From JBGPTF01 sp041490445 (GTDB lineage Bacteria > Acidobacteriota > Terriglobia > Acidiferrales > UBA7541), in assembly GCA_041490445.1 (NCBI GenBank), contig JBGPTF010000002.1:62001-126000 (forward strand): a stretch of 64,000 bases of DNA, given 5' to 3'. The notes below the pieces were generated by a model. It ran no database searches. It was not told the DNA's origin and saw only the letters and a program-made list of their open reading frames with translations. Made by a program: the position numbers and the translations under genes. Numbering within the stretch: the stretch's first letter is position 1; each line of letters opens with the position of its first letter. Below, in pieces: positions 8,605 to 16,370 of the stretch.

Positions 8605-9591
8605 TCAAATGCTGAACCATGGAGTCACCCAGACGTATTTGATGTTGAACAACAAGCGGAGCAAGATTTTGAGGGGGAGCGAGAGCATCAAGATCATAAA
8701 CGTGTACAAGGTCACGAGCTGAATCAAACTCATGCGCTGATAAATCCTGCGGCTGAACGCCGTGCGGAGACAGATCCGGTGGGTGAAGTACGCGGCGGCC
8801 AGGAAATAGAGAGCCAACGGGAAAATCCCGAAAATCATGCGCGCGAGAATCGGCGCATAATTCGCGGACACTCCAGGCAAATGGGCGAGCCAAGCGCCAT
8901 TGATCCCGACGACCTGGTCGAGGTTCCGGTTCACGGTGTACTGCACCGCTTCGGCATTCCATGTTTGCGTTGGCCAGAACCACATCCACCCCGGCCCGCG
9001 GATGAACGTGCCGATGACGATCATGGCGACCCAGAGGCCGATGAAGCCGACCAAAAACGTCCAGATCGCAAATTTGCGCTGCTTGTAGGTGTAATAGCCG
9101 TTGCCCAGCGGGTTTGCGTCGATATAGGGCACGGCCATGAGTCCGACGATGATGAGAGTGGGCATGACAACTCCGGCGATCCAGGGGTCGAAGTAAACCA
9201 GCATTTCCTGCAAGCCGAGGAAATACCAGGGGGCTTTCGCGGGGTTCATTGTCACGTTGGGATTCGAAGGCTCTTCGAGCGGCGCATTGAGCGTGAGCGA
9301 CCAGACCATCAGCAGCACGGTGACGATGATGGCCGCCAGGAACTCGACGCGCATCAGATAAGGCCACGTGTGAACTTCGCGATCCCACTTGGGGTCCCAG
9401 GGCTCGGTCTTGCGGTACTTCGTCTTGGCTGCCTGCCCGTCGCGGGTAAGCTCGGCGATCAAGAGATCGTTCTCCACCGCCTGCCTGAAGGCGTACCAGG
9501 TATAGAACGGGACCAGGAGCAACAACGCCACGATGGGGACATTGTCGGGCGTGGATGCGATTTCCCAGAGCTGACGCCAATCACCAAACAT
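8605..9591 (-). CDS. Cytochrome b C-terminal subunit (subunit IV-like) of a split bc complex
   Basis: 328 aa, about six transmembrane segments (roughly 18-38, 84-102, 136-156, 174-198, 250-278, 290-320). The segment NPAKAPWYFLGLQEML at 116-131 aligns with the quinol-oxidation-site loop of cytochrome b/PetD, where the usual PEWY reads APWY (120-123), and DPWIAG follows as in the family. It is longer than plant PetD (about 160 aa) because extra helices follow. It lies between cytochrome b and the octahaem cytochrome with 12-85 bp gaps. With the b6-like subunit it would form the Qo site of a quinol:cytochrome c oxidoreductase. Confidence 0.85.
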   Translation of the reverse strand: MFGDWRQLWEIASTPDNVPIVALLLLVPFYTWYAFRQAVENDLLIAELTRDGQAAKTKYRKTEPWDPKWDREVHTWPYLMRVEFLAAIIVTVLLMVWSLTLNAPLEEPSNPNVTMNPAKAPWYFLGLQEMLVYFDPWIAGVVMPTLIIVGLMAVPYIDANPLGNGYYTYKQRKFAIWTFLVGFIGLWVAMIVIGTFIRGPGWMWFWPTQTWNAEAVQYTVNRNLDQVVGINGAWLAHLPGVSANYAPILARMIFGIFPLALYFLAAAYFTHRICLRTAFSRRIYQRMSLIQLVTLYTFMILMLSLPLKILLRLLFNIKYVWVTPWFSI

Positions 9592-9676
9592 GCGTTACCT
9601 CACGCTCCTTATCCGCAAAGCAGGTCTCCCGGCCGCTGCGGCGACCCCGGAAGGATAAACAAAGCACTCCCCGATG

Positions 9677-10618
9677 CTAGGCCATCCCGCTGGGCCGCAG
9701 GATCACCGGCCGCGGGCCCTTCTCTTCCTTGATTTCCGATTCCAGCATCACCGGCGACGGGCCGGAGATGCCGCCATCTTTTCGCACGCGCCAGAAATGC
9801 AGGCCCATGAACACGCCGGCGATCAACGGGATGGCAATGCAATGCCAGATGTAGGCGCGAAGCAACGCGTTCGCGTCCACGATGGACCCGCCGAGCAGCG
9901 CAAAACGAATGTCGTTATAGGGTGTCATGCCGAACTGGGCGCCGAACGGCCCTTCGTTCCCCAAGAGAGGGGTGGCGCGCGCCATGTTGGTACCCACCGT
10001 CACGGCCCAGAAGCCGAGCTGATCGTCGGGGAGCAGATAGCCGGTGAACGAGAGCAACAGCGTCAACACCATCAGGAGCACGCCGATGCACCAGTTGAAT
10101 TCCCGCGGCCGTTTGTACGAGCCGGTCATGAACACGCGGAACATATGCAACCATACGGCGACGATCATCAGGTGCGCCGCCCAGCGGTGCATGTTGCGGA
10201 GCAGCTTGCCGAACGGCACATCGTTTTCGAGATACAAAATATCGCGGAACGCCTGCACCTTGGTCGGGTGGTAATAAAACATCAGCAGCACGCCGGTGAA
10301 GGTGAGCACGATGAAGAGATAAAACGTGATTCCGCCCATGCCCCAGGTGAATTTGTACTTCACCGCATCGCGATTCACCTTCGCGGGGTGCAAATGGAAG
10401 AAGACGTTGGTGAGGACGCTGAGGGCGCGGTTGCGCGGCGTATCGTCGTGCTTGACGCGGAAGATCGAGCGGTAGAGCTGGGTCTTTTCCGGCTCTTTCA
10501 GCTCGGCGAGCTGTTCCTTGGCCTTTTGCTGAAGAACTTCCTTGAGGGCCTTGGCGTCTTCCTTGACGGCATCTAACACGCCGGTCTTCTGCTTATTGCC
10601 GCCGTTCTCTTCCGCCAT
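9677..10618 (-). CDS. Cytochrome b, b6-type N-terminal subunit
   Basis: 313 aa; a charged, coiled-coil-like N-terminal extension (1-75) precedes four transmembrane helices. Haem ligands are His144 and His158 (HRW...LH, 13 residues between) and His259 and His274 (14 between). The 13/14 pattern is that of b6-type rather than mitochondrial-type cytochrome b. The family motif GGITFYLFIVLTFTG.LLMFYY is present at 95-116, but the Cys that binds the extra haem c in plant b6 is replaced (FTWGMGG), so only two haems b are predicted. It forms the quinone-reducing and -oxidising membrane core with the next gene. Confidence 0.93.
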   Translation of the reverse strand: MAEENGGNKQKTGVLDAVKEDAKALKEVLQQKAKEQLAELKEPEKTQLYRSIFRVKHDDTPRNRALSVLTNVFFHLHPAKVNRDAVKYKFTWGMGGITFYLFIVLTFTGVLLMFYYHPTKVQAFRDILYLENDVPFGKLLRNMHRWAAHLMIVAVWLHMFRVFMTGSYKRPREFNWCIGVLLMVLTLLLSFTGYLLPDDQLGFWAVTVGTNMARATPLLGNEGPFGAQFGMTPYNDIRFALLGGSIVDANALLRAYIWHCIAIPLIAGVFMGLHFWRVRKDGGISGPSPVMLESEIKEEKGPRPVILRPSGMA

Positions 10619-10653
10619 CCGACCTCCCCCGCTCGCGATGCCTCGGCCCGCCC

Positions 10654-11241
10654 CTAGACGTTCAGAAAGGCCCCAGGATCATTGAAATGATTTACGCCGG
10701 CGCGCGGATCGTCCACAAAAAGCCGGCTGGTGTCGACGATGACGTGCCCCGTCGGGTCCAACTGCACGAACGCGCGGTCCATCGGCCGCGGCGCCGGACC
10801 TTCGAAGTTAACACCTTCACTGTCGTAGCCCGAGCCATGACACGGGCACTTGAATTTATTCTCCGCGGATTTCCATTCGGGCGTACAGCCCAGATGCGTG
10901 CAACGCGCGAAAATGACGAACAAACGATCGGGCTCTTTGACCACCCAGATGCGGTTGCTCATCAAGAATTCCTGATTGACGCCCATCGAAAAACCAGTGG
11001 GAAATCCGATGTCCACCACCGTATTCGGCTCAAACAGGGCCCGTGGCAGGAAAAACCGCAAGAACATCAGAAAATTAACGCCCAGGTATCCCCAGATACA
11101 AGTCCAAATCAGGCGGCGCCGCGAGCGATTGATAGCTTCCGCGGTCTTTTTTTCCTCCGCAGAAGGCTTACCGCCGGCTGCGACACCTCCCATAGGCACG
11201 GCGGTAGCTGCTGCGGACTTCGGTTCTGTAAGTTCAGGCAT
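10654..11241 (-). CDS. Rieske iron-sulfur protein of the bc-type complex
   Basis: 195 aa from ATG 11241. A basic twin-Arg-like stretch (RSRRRLIW, 39-46) precedes one transmembrane helix (about 44-66), then a soluble Rieske domain: C114-T-H116-L-G-C119 and C132-P-C134-H135-G-S-G-Y-D. Cys114/Cys132 and His116/His135 bind the 2Fe-2S cluster; Cys119/Cys134 would form the disulfide; Ser and Tyr in GSGYD are the residues associated with high potential. First gene of the respiratory operon, with a strong promoter about 70 bp upstream. A longer frame from 11277 exists but would overlap the leader. Confidence 0.93.
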   Translation of the reverse strand: MPELTEPKSAAATAVPMGGVAAGGKPSAEEKKTAEAINRSRRRLIWTCIWGYLGVNFLMFLRFFLPRALFEPNTVVDIGFPTGFSMGVNQEFLMSNRIWVVKEPDRLFVIFARCTHLGCTPEWKSAENKFKCPCHGSGYDSEGVNFEGPAPRPMDRAFVQLDPTGHVIVDTSRLFVDDPRAGVNHFNDPGAFLNV

Positions 11242-11312
11242 AGGGGCGCTTAATGAGTGCGGTCCTCGCGCATACATCCATCAATTGTATGAGACCAGAG
11301 CCCAAACAAACA

Positions 11313-11341
11313 TTTATACGATGGGCTCCACAGGCTGTCAA
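11313..11341 (-). promoter_or_regulatory. Strong sigma70-type promoter for the respiratory operon
   Basis: On the minus strand TTGACA (11336-11341), a spacer of exactly 17 bp, then TATAAA (11313-11318). Eleven of twelve consensus positions match. It lies about 72 bp upstream of the Rieske start codon and is correctly oriented to drive the whole run down to 835. Confidence 0.7.
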
Positions 11342-11423
11342 CCCGGATTTCCGATTTGAAACTCGGTGATACGGGGGAAGGTGTAGAAGATCTGCGTTTC
11401 CTGTATTCATGCGTGAACCGAGA

Positions 11424-11452
11424 TTGACACCAGAGGGTGGTGGGCATAAGCT
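11424..11452 (+). promoter_or_regulatory. Possible promoter for the divergent secreted-protein gene
   Basis: TTGACA (11424-11429), 17-bp spacer, TAAGCT (11447-11452; three of six -10 matches). About 220 bp upstream of the ATG at 11672, so a closer unrecognised promoter is possible. Confidence 0.35.
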
Positions 11453-11671
11453 TTTGCGCAAAGATTCGGAAATTCCGGCCAATTACGAAATTCTGTTCAA
11501 AGACGGGAATGCAAAGCCGCCCTGGAATTTCACCCTGTTCGAAGGGGTATGCAGCAGGGCGGAATATATGCATCTTTTCCTGGCCCTTGCCTGAATTGCA
11601 CTGCTCGCTGATGTAAGCGAAGAAGAGGGAGTAGATTCTCCCCACTGGAAAAAGGTGAATAGGAGGAGTCC

Positions 11672-12976
11672 ATGAGTGCAAAGAACACGTGGTTCCCATG
11701 GCCGATTCTTGCCGCCGGTGTTCTTGCAGCGGTACTCAGCACCTCGGTGACCACCTGGGCGCAGGACGACGTGCAATGGGTCAATCATTCGCCGGAGGAC
11801 CGCCTCCAGGTGAAGAAGCTGGAAGTCCAAGGCGGAGCCATCGTCGCCGTCGCCGGATTGTTGATTTCTCCGCAGATCATGAAGCCTCTTTTCAACCCGC
11901 CGATGATCATTTCGGATCAGATTCAGGTCGGAGCGGTGATTCGCATCGTGAACCGCACGCCAAACACCGTCTGGATCGAGTACCAGGTTCGGGTGCCGGG
12001 AACCACGAAGCCGGATATGGAAAGCAAAGAGCTCAAGAGCAATTACCGCATCTGGCACTCCTGGAAACTCGACGAGGTGAAATGGAGCACCCCCTATCCC
12101 GTCATCATCTCCGTCTTTGCCGATAAGAAACGCACCAAGCCCCTCGGCACACTCACTTCGTCGCTCATTTTTGGCGGCAGCGACAGCGATCTGCTCGTGA
12201 AGGCCAAAGAAGTGGCCAAGGAGCGGGCACACTCGAATGCCCCGGTTCGCGTGTTCATCTCCGGCTGGCCGGAAAAGGCTACCCCCGAGGAGATTGCGGC
12301 AGTGCGGAAAGAGCGCGCAGAAGAAAACCCGGTCCCGCCATTCGAATGGAAGGAAGAGGAGGGCACGCCAGGTCTGAGCCTGACTCCTCAGGAGCTGGGG
12401 CGGTCTCATCACAAGGGCACGTCGGTTGACTTCGCATTCAAAACCAGCGGCTTTGCGGCGGGAGAGGAACTGGTCCTCTGGACAAGGTGGGCAGACGGAA
12501 AGTACATGAAAATGCCTGGCTCTGTGAATGAAAAAGGGGGTGTCGTTCTAAAACACGAAGGCGCACTTCTCGATTTCCAAACAACCGTCGGCGGAATGAT
12601 GGCGGGCGAGCCTATCTTCTGGGCTGTGGCATCACCGGCCGGTGACAAGCGGGCGTATGCCAGAGCGGTGGTGGCACCGATCGAAGCGCGCGGCGAAGGT
12701 GGCTGTTCAGCCTCTGCCGAATTGCAAACTCCCTCCGGCTTTCTTTTCATGATCTATCTGCGCGGGTTCCCTCCCAACGAGGACATCGAAATTACCAGCG
12801 AATACAAGGACGAAAAGAAGCCCGCCCAGCACCGGGCGAATGAAAAGGGCGAGCTCGCTTTTCCGGTGCTCTTCGGCGAAGGCGACCACGGCAAGGCGGC
12901 GATTACGGCGGCCGGGAAGACCTGCAAGGTTTCACTGCAATACAAGATCGGCCCCGACGCGCGCGGCGTTCAGTAA
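11672..12976 (+). CDS. Secreted protein of unknown function
   Basis: 434 aa, with a Sec signal peptide (hydrophobic 8-28, cleavage near TWA-QDD). The ribosome-binding site AGGAGG lies 6 bp before the ATG. The mature protein is soluble, beta-rich and mixed charge with no transmembrane helix; the early stretch IRIVNRTPNTVWIEYQVRVPG and the C-terminal MIYLRGFPPNEDIEITSEY suggest immunoglobulin-like or surface-type modules, but I do not recognise a family. It is transcribed alone, divergent from the bc-complex operon and convergent with hemH. Two Cys (GGCSAS and KTCKV) could form a disulfide in the last third. No function is proposed. Confidence 0.75.
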   Translation: MSAKNTWFPWPILAAGVLAAVLSTSVTTWAQDDVQWVNHSPEDRLQVKKLEVQGGAIVAVAGLLISPQIMKPLFNPPMIISDQIQVGAVIRIVNRTPNTVWIEYQVRVPGTTKPDMESKELKSNYRIWHSWKLDEVKWSTPYPVIISVFADKKRTKPLGTLTSSLIFGGSDSDLLVKAKEVAKERAHSNAPVRVFISGWPEKATPEEIAAVRKERAEENPVPPFEWKEEEGTPGLSLTPQELGRSHHKGTSVDFAFKTSGFAAGEELVLWTRWADGKYMKMPGSVNEKGGVVLKHEGALLDFQTTVGGMMAGEPIFWAVASPAGDKRAYARAVVAPIEARGEGGCSASAELQTPSGFLFMIYLRGFPPNEDIEITSEYKDEKKPAQHRANEKGELAFPVLFGEGDHGKAAITAAGKTCKVSLQYKIGPDARGVQ

Positions 12977-13015
12977 AGTTGTTCCCCACCCAAGCGAGAG
13001 TCGCACGCAAACAAA

Positions 13016-14011
13016 TTATTTTGCGGCGGTTGCGACAGTGTTTTCAGCGCGCGCCGCGCGCAAAACGAGCTCCGCCAGCGCGGCAATGAACTTCGGCGAA
13101 TCGTTGAGGGCCAGCATCATAGTAAATTCCTCGATGCCCAGCGCCCGGGCTTGCGCGCGCGCCTCGATATTGATTTCGTGAAGGGTTTCAATGTGCTCGG
13201 TGACGAAAGAAACCGGTATGACGGACACGCGTTTCACGCCTTCGCCCGCCAGTTTTTCGATGGTCGCGGTCAACGAGGGCTCGAGCCATTTCTGGCGCCC
13301 GACGCGGCTCTGGTAGCAAAGGGTGTGCGGATTCCTCCAGCCCCCGCCCTCGCGCACGAGTCGCACGGTGGCTTCTATTTGAGCGGGATACGGGTCGCCA
13401 CGCTCGACCAAGCTCAACGGCAAGCCGTGAGCGCTGAAGATAAGATGAACCTCGGCAGGATTGTTGATCGTGGCGAGCCCTAATTCGATCTTCTCGATCA
13501 GAGCTGCGATATAGAGCGGGTGATCGTGGAACTGCTCGATCACTCGGACCGGGATCTTCTGCGAACGATAGAGCCGCTTCCATTCGCGGAAGCTGCTGCC
13601 CGTCGTCGCAAGCGAGTAGTGGGGATAGAGCGGCAGAAGGACGAGCTCGTCCAGATGGGCCTTCTCGATTTCCGCAATCGCATCGGAGGTGAGCGGGCGC
13701 CAGTAGCGCATGGCGATGAAGACGCGGGCGTCGAACTGCGAAGACAACGCACGCTCGAGTGCGCGCCCCTGGCGCTCGGTCAATTCGCGAATGGGGGACC
13801 CGCCGCCGATTTCCGCGTAGTGCGCCGCGGCAATCTTCGAGCGCCGACGCGCAATCCACCAAGCCAGCGGCTTTCGCGCCAGCCAGGCGCCGGGAAACTT
13901 AATGATGTCGGGGTCGCAAAACAGGTTGTAGAGAAATGGCTCAACCGCGTCCAGATTGTCCGGCCCGCCGAGCTGAAAGAGAACGATTCCGAGCTTTTTC
14001 CGTTCGGCCAT
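13016..14011 (-). CDS. hemH: Ferrochelatase
   Basis: Inserts Fe(II) into protoporphyrin IX to make protohaem, the last step of haem b synthesis. 331 aa. Motifs: LFQLGGPDN at the N-terminus, GGGSPIRELTERQ (residues about 69-81), AMRYWRPLT, PLYPHYSLATTGSS, and the catalytic-His motif IFSAHGLPLSLVERGDPYP, followed by CYQSRVGRQKWLEP and PVSFVTEHIETLHEID-type sequence. All are diagnostic of the HemH family. It follows ccmD in the same orientation, so haem production and cytochrome c maturation are probably expressed together. Confidence 0.96.
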   Translation of the reverse strand: MAERKKLGIVLFQLGGPDNLDAVEPFLYNLFCDPDIIKFPGAWLARKPLAWWIARRRSKIAAAHYAEIGGGSPIRELTERQGRALERALSSQFDARVFIAMRYWRPLTSDAIAEIEKAHLDELVLLPLYPHYSLATTGSSFREWKRLYRSQKIPVRVIEQFHDHPLYIAALIEKIELGLATINNPAEVHLIFSAHGLPLSLVERGDPYPAQIEATVRLVREGGGWRNPHTLCYQSRVGRQKWLEPSLTATIEKLAGEGVKRVSVIPVSFVTEHIETLHEINIEARAQARALGIEEFTMMLALNDSPKFIAALAELVLRAARAENTVATAAK

Positions 14012-14089
14012 GTTTCCCCCGAGGAGGCAATGACGCGGCGCGCGTGAGCGTCACGGGCTGATTTCTCGCCGCGCCGGGAGCCGGGCGAG

Positions 14090-14230
14090 TCATCCTTTGC
14101 CGAGCTGGGACTTCAACCGCTCGATTTCATCCTGCAGGCGTGAGATGCGATGGCCGATGGTGGCCTGATACACGATGAAGACCGCCCAGACCGCCATCCA
14201 TGCCGCAAAGAGACTTCCGAAGTTTTTCAT
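14090..14230 (-). CDS. ccmD: CcmD-like small membrane protein
   Basis: 46-aa protein. One transmembrane helix (about residues 5-24, AAWMAVWAVFIVYQA) is followed by a charged amphipathic helix (RLQDEIERLKSQL). Its ATG overlaps the ccmC stop by 4 bp (ATGA), strong evidence for a real coupled gene. Size, topology and place directly after ccmC match CcmD, which helps CcmABC release haem-loaded CcmE. Sequence conservation in this family is too low for more than positional assignment. Confidence 0.75.
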   Translation of the reverse strand: MKNFGSLFAAWMAVWAVFIVYQATIGHRISRLQDEIERLKSQLGKG

Positions 14231-14967
14231 TGCGCGAGACCTCCTCGATTCCTGGCGCCGGCTGCTTCGCGATCCGCGGCGCGATTCTCCACTTCCCGCG
14301 ACAATTCCTCAAATTCGTGCCGCAAGGATTCCAGACGATACCGCTGCCGCATCAGGACCGCCATCAACAACAGCAAGGCACCCCAGCAAATCCATAAGAC
14401 CATTTTCATCGTTGGGTTGAGACCCGATCCCTGCCCGCCAAAAACGACTGGCTGGGGATGCTGCGTGCGGAACAGGCGGATGGACAAATAGACGAAGGGC
14501 ACATCGAGACAAGCGAAGATTCCGAAAACGGCCGAGAACGTGGCCCGCTTCTGCGCGTCCGGCGTAACGGAACGCAAGAGAAGATATGCGACGTAGAGCA
14601 GCCAGAGCACAAACGTCGAAGTAAGACGCGCATCCCACGTCCACCAAACGCCCCAGACGGGATGCGCCCAGATCGGCCCGGTGATCAGGCCGACGGTGCA
14701 GAACGCCACGCCGACTTCGGCGGCTGAAACTCCCAGCCAATCCCACTTCGCGGCGCGCCGGGCAAGGTAGGCGATATTGGCGAGGAAACAGATAAAAAAC
14801 GCCACGAAGGAGGTGATGAAGCTCGGCATGTGAAAATAGAAGATGCGCTGGATTTCGTGCATCGTTTTTTCATCCGGCGCAATGAACAGAGCCGCGTAGC
14901 CCGCGACCCCGAGAAGAACGAACAGCGCGAACGCGGCGAGCAGGTTCAGACTATTTTTCGCGCTCAT
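14227..14967 (-). CDS. ccmC: Haem exporter/handling protein CcmC
   Basis: 246-aa membrane protein with six hydrophobic segments and the haem-handling WWD motif GVWWTWDARLTS in the periplasmic loop at about residues 106-117. His residues flank it (FYFHMPSF and IWAHPVWG), as expected for haem ligands. CcmC loads haem onto CcmE. The C-terminal 45 residues are a charged helix absent from many homologues. It overlaps ccmD and follows ccmB by 1 bp. Confidence 0.94.
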   Translation of the reverse strand: MSAKNSLNLLAAFALFVLLGVAGYAALFIAPDEKTMHEIQRIFYFHMPSFITSFVAFFICFLANIAYLARRAAKWDWLGVSAAEVGVAFCTVGLITGPIWAHPVWGVWWTWDARLTSTFVLWLLYVAYLLLRSVTPDAQKRATFSAVFGIFACLDVPFVYLSIRLFRTQHPQPVVFGGQGSGLNPTMKMVLWICWGALLLLMAVLMRQRYRLESLRHEFEELSREVENRAADREAAGARNRGGLAQ

Positions 14968-14968
14968 C

Positions 14969-15643
14969 TCATTCCTCCATCAACTGATTCGAGAGCAACC
15001 ACGACGCCGTGAGAAAGACGACGTCGAAGATAATCAGGATCTCGGCCCAGCTTCGCGGCAATTCGGGCGGATCGCCCAGCAAGCCGACCGTGCATTCCAC
15101 GCAGGCAATCAGCACCGGCGTGAGAATGGGGAACAACAGAAGCGGCAACAGCAGCTCGCGCATTCTGGCTTGCGCAGCGACCGCTGAAAAAACCGTTCCG
15201 GTCACGACCAGGCCGAGTGTCCCGCAGACGAGCACAAAGGTCAGCCGGCCGAGCACCGGGACCAGGCTGACGTTATACAAAACGGCAAAAACGGGCAAGA
15301 GAATGATCTCGACAAGAAAGAGAAAGACGAGATTCGCCAGCGTCTTGCCGAACAGAATGGCGAACGGCTCGACGGGAGACATGCGCAACGCATCGAGCGT
15401 GTCGTTCGCGAGCTCGCGGCCGAAGGAAGGATGCAGCATTAGCGAGCCGCCGAAGAGGATGGCAATCCAGAGCAGTCCCGGCCCGAAGCGGCGCGATTCC
15501 ACAGACGTAAAGTGAAAGGTGTAACTGAAAATCACCAAAACCATCAGCGCGAAGACAAACGTGGTGTTCAGGAGTTCGCGGCTGCGCCATTCCGCGCGCA
15601 ATTCCTTTCCGAGAACCACGGCAGCGGCCTGGAGCGTCGTCAC
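14969..15643 (-). CDS. ccmB: Cytochrome c maturation ABC permease CcmB
   Basis: 224-aa integral membrane protein with six hydrophobic segments. The family features KELRAEWRSRELLNTTFVF at the N-terminus, GRELANDTLDALRMSPVEP in the loop after helix 2, and PVLIACVECT near the end are present. It is the membrane partner of CcmA; together with CcmC they use ATP to release holo-CcmE. The start codon directly abuts the ccmA stop, so expression is coupled. Confidence 0.93.
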   Translation of the reverse strand: MTTLQAAAVVLGKELRAEWRSRELLNTTFVFALMVLVIFSYTFHFTSVESRRFGPGLLWIAILFGGSLMLHPSFGRELANDTLDALRMSPVEPFAILFGKTLANLVFLFLVEIILLPVFAVLYNVSLVPVLGRLTFVLVCGTLGLVVTGTVFSAVAAQARMRELLLPLLLFPILTPVLIACVECTVGLLGDPPELPRSWAEILIIFDVVFLTASWLLSNQLMEE

Positions 15644-16360
15644 CTAAGCCTCCGCCGCGATTTCCCGGAGCACGGGACCGGGATCGCCGCCCGGCCCCGA
15701 ATCCCGCTCAATGCGCCCGCGCGCAATCTGGACGGCGCGAGTGGCGAGATCGAGGGCTTCATTGCGGGCATGCGTGATCATGATGATGGTGCGCCCGGCG
15801 CTATGCGTCCGTTCGAGCATTCGAGCAAACCACGCCGCGCCCTGGCGGTCCAAGCCGGAGGCAGGCTCATCCAGAAGAAGCAGGCCGGGCTCGTGGAGCA
15901 GCGCGCGCGCAATGGCGAGCCTCTGCCGCATGCCGCGGGAAAACGTTCGCACCAGACTATCGGCTCGCTCCCCGAGGCCACAGGCCGCCAGCGATTCAGT
16001 CACTCTCTGATTCAGCTCCGGGAGCGAATAGAGGCGGGCGAAAAAGCTCAGATTTTCCGCGGCCGTCAGCTCGTCATAGAGAAGCGTGCCATGTCCGACC
16101 ATTCCGATGCGCCGCTTGAGGGCGGCCGAAGATTCGCCCGATGTTGCGGAGAAGGAAACACTCCCGGCCGTCGGCCGAACAACAAGGGCAGCCATCTTCA
16201 GCAAGGTTGTCTTTCCAGCGCCGTTCGGGCCGAGAAGAACGACAAATTCCCCCGGCTGAATGCGGAGCGACACGCGGCGCAGCGCAAGGAGGGAGCCATA
16301 GCGCTTCTCGACGGCATCGAACGTGACGCCGAGGCTAGTGTTCGTGGAGGGTGCGCCCAA
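15644..16360 (-). CDS. ccmA: Cytochrome c maturation ATPase CcmA
   Basis: 238-aa ABC ATPase. Walker A GPNGAGKTT (about residues 39-47), Q-loop region IGMVGHGTLLYDELTAAENL, signature FSRGMRQRLAIARAL, Walker B LLLLDEPASGLD, and the switch His in MITHARNEA are all visible. The GHGTLLYDELTAxENL stretch is typical of CcmA rather than other ABC ATPases. It lies between a carboxypeptidase-regulatory protein gene and ccmB in one operon. Confidence 0.94.
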   Translation of the reverse strand: MGAPSTNTSLGVTFDAVEKRYGSLLALRRVSLRIQPGEFVVLLGPNGAGKTTLLKMAALVVRPTAGSVSFSATSGESSAALKRRIGMVGHGTLLYDELTAAENLSFFARLYSLPELNQRVTESLAACGLGERADSLVRTFSRGMRQRLAIARALLHEPGLLLLDEPASGLDRQGAAWFARMLERTHSAGRTIIMITHARNEALDLATRAVQIARGRIERDSGPGGDPGPVLREIAAEA

Positions 16361-16370
16361 GTGGATTCGC

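Larger units (their letters stand above)
11242..11671. other. Divergent intergenic region holding two promoters
   Basis: 430 bp between the divergently transcribed Rieske gene and the secreted-protein gene, distinctly more AT-rich than its surroundings. It contains a strong minus-strand promoter (11313-11341) and a weaker plus-strand one (11424-11452). A 61-codon plus-strand frame (11409-11594) has no recognisable features and no ribosome-binding site, so I do not call it. Confidence 0.6.

Noticed and set aside
11409..11594. 61-codon plus-strand frame in the divergent intergenic region
   Set aside because: No motif, no ribosome-binding site, and it lies across the promoter region; composition does not look coding.
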